DNA of 64,000 bases, from positions 1-64,000 of the forward strand of contig NZ_LGDW01000237.1 in assembly GCF_001280005.1 (NCBI RefSeq), written 5' to 3'. A program made the position numbers and the translations under genes. Source of the DNA: Streptomyces sp. NRRL WC-3618 (lineage in GTDB: Bacteria; Actinomycetota; Actinomycetes; Streptomycetales; Streptomycetaceae). Positions within the stretch are counted from its first letter, which is position 1. Every line of letters begins with the position of its first letter. The notes below the pieces were generated by a model. The model had not been told where the DNA came from, searched no databases, and saw only the letters and a program-made list of their open reading frames with translations. Of the stretch, positions 42,011 through 51,339 are shown piece after piece.

Positions 42011-44515
42011 GTGGGGGCAGCCGGGTCGCGGCGGATGGTCGGGTTTCCCGTGCCGGGAACGAGTTTCGTGGGCCGGCGTCATGAACTCGCCCAGGCCAGG
42101 CGCCTGTTGGCGGCTACCCGGTTACTGACGCTCACCGGTCCCTGCGGGGTCGGCAAGACCCGCCTGGCGGGGCGGGTGGCGGAGGGGGCTGTACGGGGTT
42201 TCCCGGACGGGGCCTGGCTGGTGCCGCTGGCCGCCGTGCGGGACGGCACGCTGGTGCCGCACGCGGTGGCGGACGCCCTCGGGATCCGGGACGAGGCGGG
42301 TGGGGCGCCGCTGGACACGGTGGTCGCGCATCTGCGCGAGAGGCGGCTGCTGCTGGTCCTGGACAACTGCGAGCACGTGACGGACGCGTGCGCGTCGCTG
42401 GTGGCCGCGGTGCTCGGGGCAAGCTCGGGTGTCCGCGTACTGACCACCAGCCGCCACCGCCTCGGCCTCCCCGAGGAGCAGCTGCTCACGGTGACCCCGC
42501 TGGCCACCCCGGCCCCCGGGGACGCTTGCTCCGGGGCGGAGTTCCCCGCGCTGCGCCTGTTCGCCGACCGGGCGGCGGCCGTGGTGCCCGGCTTCGAGAT
42601 CACCGACGGCAACCGGGCGGCGGTGGCCCGCCTCTGCCACCGCCTGGACGGCCTCCCGCTGGCCATCGAACTGGCGGCCGTACGGATGCACGCCCTGGGC
42701 GTGCAGGAGCTGGACGAACGTCTGGGCGACCGCCTGGGCGCCCACTACCGCCTCCTGACCTGCGGCAGCCCGGCGGCCCCACCCCGCCACCGGACGCTCC
42801 GTACGGCCGTGGACTGGAGCCACGACCTGTGCACCCCGACAGAACAACTCGCCTGGGCCCGCCTGTCGGTCTTCCCGGGCAGCTTCGACCTGGGGGGCGC
42901 GGAGGCGGTGTGCGGCGACACCTTCGAGGGGCGGTCCGGGGAGGAGGGTGAGGAGGCCGAGGCCCGCGTCCGAGGTGAGCCGCACCCGGCGGAAGCGGAT
43001 CCCGCCGCCGGGCGTACGGGGACGACGGCCCAGGCGGACACCGACTGCTCGCACGGGGAGCCCGACCCGGCGATGACGGCACGGGCGAGCGGGGCGCCGG
43101 TCCGGGCCGGGGGTCCGGCCGATGCCGGAGCCCGAGCCGACGGGGCCGGTGCCGTCTCCGGCTCCCTCCGGACCGCCGTGCTGGACGCCGTGATCGGGCT
43201 CGTGGAGAAGTCCGTGCTGGTCAGGGAGGGGGGCGGGGCCGGAAGCCTGCGTGGAGGCCAGGCCGGAAGCGGCGGTGGCACCCGGTATCGGATGCTCGCT
43301 CTGCTGCGTGAGTACGGGATGGAGAAGCTGGAGGCGCTCGGTGCGGACGGGGACTGTCGGCGGCGGTTGTGCGCGCACTTCGTGCGGGTCGCGGAGGAGC
43401 ATGAGCGGAGTTGGTTCGGGCCGGACCAGCCGGGCACGCTGGCCGGGCTGCGCGCCGAGCACGACAATCTGCGCGCGGCGCTCGACTTCTGCCTCACCAC
43501 CCCCGGCGAGTCCCCGCGCGGGCTGCGCCTGGTCGGCAGCCTGTGGTTCTACTGGATCGCGCGCGGCGCCTGGGCGGAACTGCGGCACTGGTGGCAGCGG
43601 CTGGTGCTGCGCGAGGGCCGGCGCCCGGCGCCCGAGCTGACCCGGGCGCACTGGGCCGCCGCCCTGATCCCGCTGGTCCGCAGCCGTACGAACGCCGTGC
43701 TCCTGGCCGGCGCCCCGCACCCCCCGACCCTGGCCCCGCACGAGACACCGGACGTCCGCCCCCTGGCCGAGGTCCTGGGCGGCGACCGGGACGACGAGGG
43801 CCGGCTGCTCGCCTTCCACATCCTCAGCCGTGTCGAACTGGCGACCACCCTCACCTTCCACGGCCGTCCCGAGCGCGCCGTGCCGCTGTGCCTGGAGGCC
43901 CTCACCGTGTGCGAGGCGCACGGCGAGCAGTGGGTGCGCTCGTACGTCCTGGGCGCGCTCGCCACCGCGCGCTGGGCCCTGGGCGAGCACGAGGCCGCCG
44001 CCGAGAGTGCCCGGCGCTGTCTGCGGCTGCCCTACGTGACGGGCGAGCCGCACGCCGTCGGCGGCACCCTGGAGATACTGGCCGTCGTCACCGCCGCCCG
44101 GGGCGACGCCGAGCGGGCGGCCGTGCTGCGGGGCGCCGCGCACCGCATCTGGTACGACCTCGGGCACGACCCTCTGGCCGCGCAACGTCAGGCCCACGGG
44201 CCGCCCGGCGACACCGCGTACGGCGACGCCCACCGCCGGGGTTACGAACTGTCGGTCCCGGAAGCCCTCGCCTACGCGCTGGGCGAGCCGCTCAGTCCCC
44301 GCCGCACCGCACCGCCGCTCCCCGACACCGGGCTCACCCGCCGCGAGCTGGAGGTGGCCGCGCTGATCGCGTCGGGTATGACGAACCGGCAGATCGCGGA
44401 ACGGCTGGTGATCTCCCGGCGTACGGCCGAGGGGCATGCCGAGCGCATCCTCGCCAAGCTGGGTTTCGCCGCCCGGAGTCAGGTCGCGGCCTGGTTCAGC
44501 GGCCTGTCCCGGTGA
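42011..44515 (+). CDS. LuxR-type ATP-binding regulator (LAL-like)
   Basis: This 834-residue regulator has an NB-ARC-like ATPase at the N-terminus (P-loop GPCGVGKT at residues 43-50, LVLDNCEH Walker B near 120). A helical, TPR-like middle and a C-terminal LuxR helix-turn-helix (LTRRELEVAALIASGMTNRQ onward) follow. Roughly residues 300-400 are a disordered Gly/Ala/Asp/Glu-rich insert splitting the region after the ATPase. Leu38 is a TTA codon (42122-42124), pointing to bldA control. The GTG at 42011 is chosen; an ATG at 42035 would keep the P-loop and the TTA. It overlaps the convergent MEDS gene by 20 bp. Its targets are unknown. Confidence 0.85.
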   Translation: MGAAGSRRMVGFPVPGTSFVGRRHELAQARRLLAATRLLTLTGPCGVGKTRLAGRVAEGAVRGFPDGAWLVPLAAVRDGTLVPHAVADALGIRDEAGGAPLDTVVAHLRERRLLLVLDNCEHVTDACASLVAAVLGASSGVRVLTTSRHRLGLPEEQLLTVTPLATPAPGDACSGAEFPALRLFADRAAAVVPGFEITDGNRAAVARLCHRLDGLPLAIELAAVRMHALGVQELDERLGDRLGAHYRLLTCGSPAAPPRHRTLRTAVDWSHDLCTPTEQLAWARLSVFPGSFDLGGAEAVCGDTFEGRSGEEGEEAEARVRGEPHPAEADPAAGRTGTTAQADTDCSHGEPDPAMTARASGAPVRAGGPADAGARADGAGAVSGSLRTAVLDAVIGLVEKSVLVREGGGAGSLRGGQAGSGGGTRYRMLALLREYGMEKLEALGADGDCRRRLCAHFVRVAEEHERSWFGPDQPGTLAGLRAEHDNLRAALDFCLTTPGESPRGLRLVGSLWFYWIARGAWAELRHWWQRLVLREGRRPAPELTRAHWAAALIPLVRSRTNAVLLAGAPHPPTLAPHETPDVRPLAEVLGGDRDDEGRLLAFHILSRVELATTLTFHGRPERAVPLCLEALTVCEAHGEQWVRSYVLGALATARWALGEHEAAAESARRCLRLPYVTGEPHAVGGTLEILAVVTAARGDAERAAVLRGAAHRIWYDLGHDPLAAQRQAHGPPGDTAYGDAHRRGYELSVPEALAYALGEPLSPRRTAPPLPDTGLTRRELEVAALIASGMTNRQIAERLVISRRTAEGHAERILAKLGFAARSQVAAWFSGLSR

Positions 44516-45356
44516 CCGTTCCTGGTTCCGTGTCCTCGATGCGGAGCCTCAACTGCCGTACGCCGTCCGAGCCGAGGTCCCGGAAAACCGCTTCGAGGAT
44601 CGGTCCGCAGCGGATCTCGAGGGTCTCGCCCTCGGGCAACTCCCGGGCGAAGCAGACGAGTTGCCAGGCCGCGTGGACCTCCATGTAGCACAGGTCGGTC
44701 AGGTCGAGTGAGTACCGCAGCGGGGAGGAGTCGTCGGCGGGGGTCACTTCGAGCGCGTCGAGATGGGTCAGCACCTGGAGCGGGTGGACCGTCCGCATCG
44801 CGGCCACCAGGTGGTCGGCGTACTGGTGGCGGCTGTACCAGCACATCGCGGTGAGGCGCGGATCCACGAACAGCGGTTCCATGAAGGCTTCGTAGTCGAG
44901 CAGTTGGGCGTCGCTGACCCCGGCCCGCCGCCCCCAGGCCATGTCGGCCCCGACCCGCAGCCCGGTCCGCCCCTCCGCCCGCGCCCGCTCCAACTCGTCG
45001 GAATAGAGCCGGAATTGACGCTCCCTGGAGAAACTGCCGTCAGGGACGTACACGGCGGTGTTGCGTACGATCTCCAACTGGCCGCTCCGGCATGCGGCTT
45101 CAGCCTGTCCGGTGCCGGCGTCGAGACGGGCGAGGGCGTCGTCGTCGCCCACGTCGGCCGGGTCGAGGACGACCATCCCCTTCTCCCCGCAGGTCAGGCC
45201 GGTGCGGGTGTAGGCGGTCAGCACCCGCCAGTGCGCCTGGGCGTCGGGCACGTCCAGGCAGGCGTGGTCGCCGGGGCGCAGCGCCCCCACGGGCACGCTT
45301 CGGGCGGTCGCGGGCGCGGCCTCGTGCGGCGGACCGTGGTGTGTGTGGCCGGTCAT
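44496..45356 (-). CDS. MEDS-domain sensory protein
   Basis: This 286-residue protein begins with a His-rich tail followed by a MEDS (DcmR-type sensory) domain: LRPGDHACLDVPDAQ near residue 26, CGEKGMVVLD near 55, the YSRHQYADHL segment near 170. The C-terminal part resembles a STAS-like anti-sigma antagonist fold. In actinomycetes such proteins are signalling modules near anti-sigma networks; the ligand is unknown. GGGGAGG lies about 10 bases before the ATG. Its 3' end overlaps that of the LuxR regulator. Confidence 0.8.
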   Translation of the reverse strand: MTGHTHHGPPHEAAPATARSVPVGALRPGDHACLDVPDAQAHWRVLTAYTRTGLTCGEKGMVVLDPADVGDDDALARLDAGTGQAEAACRSGQLEIVRNTAVYVPDGSFSRERQFRLYSDELERARAEGRTGLRVGADMAWGRRAGVSDAQLLDYEAFMEPLFVDPRLTAMCWYSRHQYADHLVAAMRTVHPLQVLTHLDALEVTPADDSSPLRYSLDLTDLCYMEVHAAWQLVCFARELPEGETLEIRCGPILEAVFRDLGSDGVRQLRLRIEDTEPGTVTGTGR

Positions 45357-45496
45357 CGAGGGCGCCTCCCCAGGTGTCGCTGATCAACTCCTGGGGAGGG
45401 TAGGGAAACCCGGCTCCCGGACCCGCCCGCCACCCCCAACGCCCCCCACCAAGACCGGAACTGACCACCCACGACCGTCCGTCCGACCCGAGTCGA

Positions 45497-46405
45497 TCAG
45501 GTGCTGCCGCTTCTCGACCACTCTCCGGTGACGGCCATCATGTGCAGCTTCTCCAGGCGCTCGCGCGACTCCTCGTCCTGCGGGACCAGCGTCACCAGGC
45601 GGGTGCCCAGTTCCGGGGCGAGCCAGAGGTCCGTGTGGGTGAGGGTGAGCACGCCGACGTACGGATTGCGGAACTGCTTGGTCTTGCCACGGGCGCTGAC
45701 CACCTCGTACCGGGCCCAGATCGCACAGAACTCCGGGGACTGCGCGCACAGCCGCTTCAGCATCAACTTCCAGGCGGGGTCGCCGAGATGGGCGGCCTGC
45801 TGGACCCGGAGCTTGGCCGCCATCACGCGCATCGTCTCCTCGAGCAGGACGATCGACGAGCGCCACTCCTCGTTCGTGAAGACGAGGAGCGCGAGATTGC
45901 GGTCCTCGGGCGGTACGGCGTCCAGGTCGCCCATGAGACGGCTGTACGTCCTGTTGTACGCCTGGATGTCGTACCGGCTGTTCTGGATACAGGCCGGGAT
46001 GGGGTCGAGGGCGCGCAGGAGTTCGCGGATGGCGGGGGTGATCGTCGGGCAGCTCGCGGCGGGGCTGGGGTCGACGGCTCCGGCCAGCTGGAAGAGGTGG
46101 GCGCGTTCGCTGGGGTCGAGGAGGAGGGTGCGGGCGATGGCGTCGAGCACCTGCTCGGAGACCTGGATCGCGCGCGCCTGTTCGAGCCACGTGTACCAGG
46201 TGACGCCCACCGCGGAGAGCTGGGCGACCTCCTCGCGGCGCAGGCCCGGCGTACGGCGGCGCCGGCCGCGCGGCAGCCCGACCTGCTCGGGGGAGATGCG
46301 CTCGCGGCGGCTGCGCAGGAAGACGGCGAGTTCATGGCGCCGGATCTCCGAGCCGCGCCCGGCCGCAGCGGTGGTTGTCGTAGTGGTCGTAGTGGTGGTG
46401 GTCAC
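45497..46405 (-). CDS. XRE regulator with MmyB-like ligand-binding domain
   Basis: This 302-residue protein has an N-terminal helix-turn-helix (about residues 20-80, TPGLRREEVAQLSAVGVTWYT) and an MmyB-like C-terminal domain (about 110-290) that in homologues binds a fatty-acid-like ligand. Residues 2-12 are eleven Thr encoded by ACC/ACT triplet repeats. The GTG start follows GGAGGGAGAG. It is divergent from an MFS exporter across a gap that holds a palindrome. This is the usual arrangement of MmyB regulators with their target transporter. Confidence 0.9.
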   Translation of the reverse strand: MTTTTTTTTTTTAAAGRGSEIRRHELAVFLRSRRERISPEQVGLPRGRRRRTPGLRREEVAQLSAVGVTWYTWLEQARAIQVSEQVLDAIARTLLLDPSERAHLFQLAGAVDPSPAASCPTITPAIRELLRALDPIPACIQNSRYDIQAYNRTYSRLMGDLDAVPPEDRNLALLVFTNEEWRSSIVLLEETMRVMAAKLRVQQAAHLGDPAWKLMLKRLCAQSPEFCAIWARYEVVSARGKTKQFRNPYVGVLTLTHTDLWLAPELGTRLVTLVPQDEESRERLEKLHMMAVTGEWSRSGST

Positions 46406-46451
46406 GATCCCACTCTCCCTCCTACCGGACCCTGTTTCCAGGTACTTCCAC

Positions 46452-46475
46452 TACCAGGATAAAGAGACTCTGGTA
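46452..46475 (+). promoter_or_regulatory. Palindromic operator between MmyB regulator and exporter
   Basis: TACCAG-N12-CTGGTA is a perfect 6-bp inverted repeat in the 101-bp divergent gap, overlapping a TANNNT-like -10 region (AGGATA). It is the best candidate binding site for the adjacent XRE/MmyB regulator. Confidence 0.55.
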
Positions 46476-46506
46476 CCCCCTTCAGGGGCGGCGGAAGCTG
46501 GTCGAC

Positions 46507-47943
46507 GTGACCAACACAAGCACTCCGCCCACCGCCACCGTCCGCTCCCCCGCCGCCGGGCCACCCGTACTCGGCGGGCCCGGCCTGTTCACCGTGCTGC
46601 TCGGGGCGGCGCTCCCTCTCATCGACTTCTTCATCGTCAACGTCGCCCTGCCCACCATCGGCCGGGACCTGACGGCGAGCGAGGCCGTCCTCGAACTGGT
46701 GATCGCCGGGTACGGGGTCTCGTACGCCGTCCTGCTCGTCCTGGGCGGGCGGCTCGGCGACCTCTTCGGCCGGCGCCGGCTCTTCCTGGCCGGTCTGGCG
46801 GCCTTCGGTGTCACGTCGCTGGCCTGCGGTCTCGCGCCGACCGCCTGGACCCTGGTGGCGGCCCGGGTCGCGCAGGGCGCGGCCTCGGCGGCGATGCTGC
46901 CGCAGGTGCTCGCGACGATCCAGTCCGCGACGGCGGGCCCGCGCCGGGCGAGGGCGATGGGCCTGTACGGCGCGACGGCGGGCCTGTCGATGGTGGCGGG
47001 CCAGATCCTGGGCGGGGTACTGGTGGCCGCCGACATCGCGGGCACGGGCTGGCGCTCGGTGTTCCTGGTGAACGTACCCGTGGTGCTGCTCGGCCTGGTC
47101 CTCGCGGCCCGGACGGTTCCGGAGACCCGCTCGCAGCACCCCGAACCGGTGGACGTCCCCGGCACACTCCTCCTCGCGGTCTCGCTGATCACCCTGCTCG
47201 CGCCGCTCACCGAGGGCCGGGCGGCGGGCTGGCCGCTGTGGACGTGGCTGTCGCTGGCCGCGTTCCCGTTCGCGGCGGCGGCGTTCTGGGCGGTCGAGCG
47301 CGGCGCGGACCGCAGGGGCCGCACTCCCCTCGTACCGCCGACCCTCTTCGCGCTGACGTCTCTGCGGCGGGGCCTGGTGATGGTCATCCCGTTCTCGATC
47401 GGCTTCAGCGGGTTCATGTTCGTGATCGCGGTGGCACTGCAACGGGGTGCGGAACTGGGGCCGGTACAGGCGGGGTTGACGCTGGCGCCGATGGCGGTGG
47501 CGTTCTTCTGCGTCTCCCTCGCCGGGCCGCGCCTGGTGGCCCGCCACGGCACCCGGGTCGTCACGGCCGGCGGCGTGATCCAGGGGGTGGGCGTGACGCT
47601 CATCGCCCTCACGGTGTGGCGTTCCTGGCCCGGCCTGGGTCTGGTGGAGCTGCTGCCGGGAACGGCGGTCGCGGGCGTGGGCCAGGCCCTCCAACTGCCC
47701 GTCCTCTTCCGCGTGATCCTCTCGGAGATCGAGCCGGCGCGGGCGGGTGTGGGCAGCGGTGTCATGATCACCGCTCAGCAGTCGGCGCTGGCTCTGGGGG
47801 TGGCGACCCTGGGCACGCTGTTCCTGTCGCTGGCGCCGGGAATGGGGATGCGGGAGGCGTTGGTGACGACGTTGGGGGTGCAGGTGGGGGGTGTTGCGTT
47901 GACGACGCTGCTCAGTTTGCGGTTGCCGCGCGTGATCAGGTGA
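46507..47943 (+). CDS. MFS drug transporter (14 TM), MmyB-regulated
   Basis: This 478-residue exporter has about 14 membrane helices with FFIVNVALPTIG in the first helix, GGRLGDLFGRRR as motif A and the GLSMVAGQILGGVL motif C. The substrate is unknown. It starts with GTG at 46507 without a clear ribosome site. It is divergent from the MmyB-type regulator and shares a palindrome-bearing promoter region with it. Three REP-like repeats follow the stop codon. Confidence 0.9.
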   Translation: MTNTSTPPTATVRSPAAGPPVLGGPGLFTVLLGAALPLIDFFIVNVALPTIGRDLTASEAVLELVIAGYGVSYAVLLVLGGRLGDLFGRRRLFLAGLAAFGVTSLACGLAPTAWTLVAARVAQGAASAAMLPQVLATIQSATAGPRRARAMGLYGATAGLSMVAGQILGGVLVAADIAGTGWRSVFLVNVPVVLLGLVLAARTVPETRSQHPEPVDVPGTLLLAVSLITLLAPLTEGRAAGWPLWTWLSLAAFPFAAAAFWAVERGADRRGRTPLVPPTLFALTSLRRGLVMVIPFSIGFSGFMFVIAVALQRGAELGPVQAGLTLAPMAVAFFCVSLAGPRLVARHGTRVVTAGGVIQGVGVTLIALTVWRSWPGLGLVELLPGTAVAGVGQALQLPVLFRVILSEIEPARAGVGSGVMITAQQSALALGVATLGTLFLSLAPGMGMREALVTTLGVQVGGVALTTLLSLRLPRVIR

Positions 47944-47977
47944 GCGGTGGCCTCCGGCCGGGGGTGCGCGGGCGGGT

Positions 47978-48188
47978 GCGGGTGCGTTGTGGGTTTTCGC
48001 GCAGTTCCCCGCGCCCCTGAAACGCCCCAGAGCTCGGGGCGGACGGATCGCTTGCGGGTGCGGGTGCGTTGTGGCTTGTCGCGCCGTTCCCCGCGCCCCT
48101 GCCGGGAGCGCCCCAGCGCTCGGGGCCTGGCGAATCGCTTGCGGGTGCCGGTGCGTTGTGGCTTGTCGCGCCGTTCCCCGCGGCCCTG
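47978..48188 (+). repeat. Triple tandem copy of the REP-like element
   Basis: A 42-bp core occurs at 47978-48019, 48060-48101 and 48147-48188 (period 82-87 bp). Each copy starts GCGGGTGCGTTGTGG or a close variant and ends near TTCCCCGCGCCCCTG, with a CCGGGAGCGCCCC-type hairpin between copies. This fills most of the 432-bp gap after the exporter gene. No coding sequence is evident. Confidence 0.85.
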
Positions 48189-48229
48189 CCGGGAGCGCCC
48201 CTGCGGGGCTTCTCCCGGCACTTGGGGTG

Positions 48230-48263
48230 CCGGTAAGAGCGCTGTCATCAGCGTTCTTACCGG
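48230..48263. other. Strong hairpin/palindrome upstream of 68-aa gene
   Basis: A 14-bp stem (one wobble) with a 6-nt loop lies 113 bp before the small gene. It could terminate transcripts from the exporter or act as an operator. Confidence 0.6.
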
Positions 48264-48375
48264 AAAACCCCACTTGGGACGGACGCAGCCGCAACTCTTC
48301 ACACAGTCGCCCCCTGTTGATGTTGCTCTTGCTGCACACTCCTTGCTGCACGCATCCCCTGGGCGCGGAGAGGTC

Positions 48376-48582
48376 ATGTTGCAGATCAACACCAGCAAGG
48401 TGAGCCGCTGGGACCAGCACGGTCGCGAGCACGTGGTCCATGTCCAGCGCACCGGCGCGCACCGCGTCATGAGCTGCGACACCTGCGGTTGGCGCAAGAA
48501 GGTGCAGTTCCTGCCCTGGCTGAAGGCGGAGGAACACCTCGCCGAGGAACACCAGGCAACGGTGGACCCCAGTGCGGGATGA
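48376..48582 (+). CDS. Small zinc-ribbon-like conserved protein
   Basis: This 68-residue soluble protein has a CDTCGWRKK motif and several His residues (REHVVHV, EEHLAEEHQ), which suggests a small metal-binding or RNA-binding fold. GGAGAGG lies 4 bases before the ATG. It resembles conserved actinomycete hypothetical proteins. It is convergent with glycyl-tRNA synthetase. Function unknown. Confidence 0.75.
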   Translation: MLQINTSKVSRWDQHGREHVVHVQRTGAHRVMSCDTCGWRKKVQFLPWLKAEEHLAEEHQATVDPSAG

Positions 48583-48591
48583 GAAAACCCC

Positions 48592-48608
48592 GGTTCCGTC
48601 ACGGAACC
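48592..48608 (-). terminator. Terminator of glyS
   Basis: A 7-bp stem with a 3-nt loop is followed on the minus strand by GGGG and four T residues. It lies beyond the glyS stop and can also serve the convergent small gene. Confidence 0.7.
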
Positions 48609-48630
48609 AGGGCATTCCCGGGCTACTGTC

Positions 48631-48683
48631 GCGCCCCGTCAGGGGCGCGGGGAACCGCGCGACCAGCCCCCACCGGCCCGCAG
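48631..48683 (-). repeat. REP-like element, reverse orientation
   Basis: A copy of the interspersed repeat in reverse orientation, just after glyS. The GCGCCCC-GTCA-GGGGCGC hairpin at its edge is typical of the element. Confidence 0.75.
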
Positions 48684-48711
48684 TGAACGAACCGCGTGTC
48701 CAGCGGAGCGC

Positions 48712-50094
48712 CTAGCAGCCGACGAGCCGCTGCGCCAGGTACCCCTCGATCTGGTCCAGCGACACGCGCTCCTGCTTCATCGTGTCCCGCTCACGCACCG
48801 TCACCGCGTTGTCGTCCAGCGTGTCGAAGTCGACCGTCACGCAGAACGGCGTACCGATCTCGTCCTGGCGCCGGTAGCGGCGGCCGATCGCGCCCGCGTC
48901 GTCGAACTCGATGTTCCAGTTCTGACGCAGGGCCGTCGCCAGCCCCTTGGCCTTCGGGGACAGCTCGGGGTTGCGGGACAGCGGCAGGACGGCGACCTTG
49001 ACCGGCGCCAGGCGCGGGTCGAGACGCAGCACCGTGCGCTTCTCCATCTTGCCCTTGGCGTTGGGCGCCTCGTCCTCGATGTACGCGTCGAGGAGGAACG
49101 CCAGCATCGCGCGGCCGACACCGGCGGCGGGCTCGATGACGTACGGCGTCCAGCGCTCGCCGGCCTCCTGGTCGAAGAAGGAGAGGTCCTGGCCGGAGGC
49201 CTTGGCGTGGGCGGAGAGGTCGTAGTCGGTACGGTTGGCGACGCCCTCCAGCTCACCCCACTCGTTGCCGCCGAACTGGAAGCGGTACTCGATGTCGGCG
49301 GTGCGCTTGGAGTAGTGGGAGAGCTTCTCCGCCGGGTGGTCGTACCAGCGCATGTTCTCCTCGCGGAGACCGAGGCCGGTGTACCAGTTCCAGCGCTCCG
49401 CCATCCAGTACTCCTGCCACTTCTCGTCCTCGCCCGGCTTGACGAAGAACTCCATCTCCATCTGCTCGAACTCACGGGTACGGAAGATGAAGTTGCCGGG
49501 CGTGATCTCGTTGCGGAACGACTTGCCCATCTGGGCGATGCCGAACGGCGGCTTGCGGCGCGAAGTCGTCTGCACCTGGGCGAAGTTGGTGAAGATGCCC
49601 TGGGCGGTCTCGGGGCGCAGGTAGGCGACCGAACCGGAGTCCTGGGTCGGGCCGAGGTGCGTCTGCAACAGACCGGAGAACTGCTTGGGCTCGGTGAACT
49701 GGCCCTTGTTGCCGCAGTTGGGGCAGTTGATGTCGGCAAGGCCATTGGCGGGCGTACGGCCGTGCTTGGCCTCGTACGCCTCCTCCAGGTGGTCGGCGCG
49801 GTAGCGCTTGTGACAGGAGGTGCACTCGGTGAGCGGGTCGGAGAAGGTCGCGACGTGGCCGGAGGCCACCCAGACCTCGGACGCCAGGATCACGGACGAG
49901 TCGATACCGACGACGTCCTCGCGCGACGTCACCATGTAGCGCCACCACTGACGCTTGAGGTTCTCCTTGAGCTCGACACCCAGCGGCCCGTAGTCCCAGG
50001 CGGCACGCTGACCGCCGTAGATCTCACTGCACGGGAATACGAAGCCACGGCGCTTGCTCAGGCTGACGATGGTGTCGATCTTGTCGGCGGCCAC
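48712..50094 (-). CDS. glyS: Glycyl-tRNA synthetase
   Basis: This 460-residue class II synthetase of the single-chain alpha2 type charges tRNA-Gly in the cytoplasm. It opens [24 protein letters not shown] and has the zinc-type pairs CTSCHKRY and CPNCGNKG. Motif 2-like [21 protein letters not shown] lies near residue 190, and the anticodon-binding domain is C-terminal. The GTG start follows GAAGAGAG. It is divergent from the zinc importer operon. A REP-like element and hairpin lie downstream. Confidence 0.96.
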   Translation of the reverse strand: MAADKIDTIVSLSKRRGFVFPCSEIYGGQRAAWDYGPLGVELKENLKRQWWRYMVTSREDVVGIDSSVILASEVWVASGHVATFSDPLTECTSCHKRYRADHLEEAYEAKHGRTPANGLADINCPNCGNKGQFTEPKQFSGLLQTHLGPTQDSGSVAYLRPETAQGIFTNFAQVQTTSRRKPPFGIAQMGKSFRNEITPGNFIFRTREFEQMEMEFFVKPGEDEKWQEYWMAERWNWYTGLGLREENMRWYDHPAEKLSHYSKRTADIEYRFQFGGNEWGELEGVANRTDYDLSAHAKASGQDLSFFDQEAGERWTPYVIEPAAGVGRAMLAFLLDAYIEDEAPNAKGKMEKRTVLRLDPRLAPVKVAVLPLSRNPELSPKAKGLATALRQNWNIEFDDAGAIGRRYRRQDEIGTPFCVTVDFDTLDDNAVTVRERDTMKQERVSLDQIEGYLAQRLVGC

Positions 50095-50265
50095 GGTGCT
50101 CTCTTCATTACGACGATTACGACGACGGGCGATGAAGCGGACGCGTTCCGGACGGGCGGACGCGGACGCGCTTCAGAGCGAATGACTCAGGTTACCGGCG
50201 GGGCATACCCCCCAATCAAATCGGTTCCGCTAGTGGACCGCGCACCTGCCCCAAAAGCCCGCTTG

Positions 50266-50303
50266 TTGACAATCGTTTCCAGAATCATTGAAAATGACTG
50301 TCA
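50266..50303 (+). promoter_or_regulatory. Zur box over the -10 of znuA
   Basis: TGAAAATGACTGTCA at 50289-50303 matches the 15-bp Zur consensus at 13 positions. TTGACA (50266-50271) and GAAAAT (50290-50295) are 18 bp apart, so the box covers the -10. The ATG at 50303 is 7 bases beyond the -10, which predicts a leaderless mRNA repressed by Zn-Zur. Confidence 0.85.
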
Positions 50304-51268
50304 TGAACGTACGACGACTCATATCGGGCACCGCGGTCGCGGCGGCCACCGCGCTCGGCCTCGGCACCCTGTCCGCCTGCTCCTCGGATTCGAGCGCCGC
50401 CGACGGGAGCAGCGGCAAGCTCGACGTCGTGGCGTCGTTCTATCCGATGCAGTACCTCGCGGAGCAGATAGGCGGCGGCCATGTCTCCGTCTCCACGCTG
50501 ACCGAGCCCGGCCAGGAGCCGCACGACCTCGAGATCAGCGCCAAGCAGACCGTCGACCTGCAGAAGGCCGACGCGGTCCTGTACCTCAAGGGCCTCCAGC
50601 CCGCCGTCGACAAGGCGGTGGCGCAGTCCGAGGCGAAGACGAAGATCGACGCGGCGACCCTCACCACCTTCGAGAAGCACTCCGGCACCGGGCACAGCCA
50701 CGAGGGCGAGGAAGCGCCCTCCGGGGAATCCGACGAGGAGTCCTCTGGCCTCGACCCGCACGTCTGGCTCGACCCGGTGAGGTACGCCGAGATCGCCGAC
50801 GGTGTGAGCGCCGCCTTCCAGAAGGCCGATCCGGCCAACGCGGCGGAATACAAGAAGAACGCGGGGGCGTTGACCGCGAAGCTGAACTCGCTCAACACCT
50901 CGTTCGAGGACGGCCTGAAGAACACCGCGACCAAGGTCTTCTTCACCAACCACGCGGCCTTCGGCTACCTCGCCGAGCGCTACGGCCTGACCCAGGAGGC
51001 CATCACCGGTGTCGACCCGGAGAGCGAGCCGAGCGCCGCGCGGATGAAGCAGCTCCAGCAGGAGGCGAAGGCGGACGGAGTGACCACCGTCTTCTACGAG
51101 ACACTGGTCTCCGACAAGACCGCCAAGACCCTCGCCGAGGACGCGCACCTCAGGACGGACGTCCTCGACCCGCTCGAGGGCATCACCAAGAAGTCCCGGG
51201 GCACCGACTACCTCACGGTCATGGAAGCCAACCTCAAGGCGCTGCGGACGGCTCTGGGCGCCAAGTGA
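50303..51268 (+). CDS. znuA: Zinc ABC transporter substrate-binding lipoprotein
   Basis: This 321-residue lipoprotein has a signal peptide with a lipobox ending at Cys26 (LSAC). The metal-binding fold includes conserved His in EPHDLEIS, a His/Asp/Glu-rich loop (HSGTGHSHEGEE) near residue 133, DPHVWLDP and FFTNHAAFGY. It captures Zn2+ outside the membrane for the ZnuBC permease. I chose the ATG at 50303 because the promoter predicts a leaderless start there; two other frames' starts at 50288 and 50294 fall inside the Zur box. Confidence 0.93.
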   Translation: MNVRRLISGTAVAAATALGLGTLSACSSDSSAADGSSGKLDVVASFYPMQYLAEQIGGGHVSVSTLTEPGQEPHDLEISAKQTVDLQKADAVLYLKGLQPAVDKAVAQSEAKTKIDAATLTTFEKHSGTGHSHEGEEAPSGESDEESSGLDPHVWLDPVRYAEIADGVSAAFQKADPANAAEYKKNAGALTAKLNSLNTSFEDGLKNTATKVFFTNHAAFGYLAERYGLTQEAITGVDPESEPSAARMKQLQQEAKADGVTTVFYETLVSDKTAKTLAEDAHLRTDVLDPLEGITKKSRGTDYLTVMEANLKALRTALGAK

Positions 51269-51339
51269 GCGGTGACCAGCGGTAGATGAGCCGTGGCTGA
51301 GCGGCAACAGACTTAATGATCGTTACGGAGGATGCAGGC

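Noticed and set aside
47978..48188. CRISPR array
   Set aside because: The three copies are 82-87 bp apart and the intervening sequence is itself similar between copies, so there are no unique spacers. No cas genes are near.
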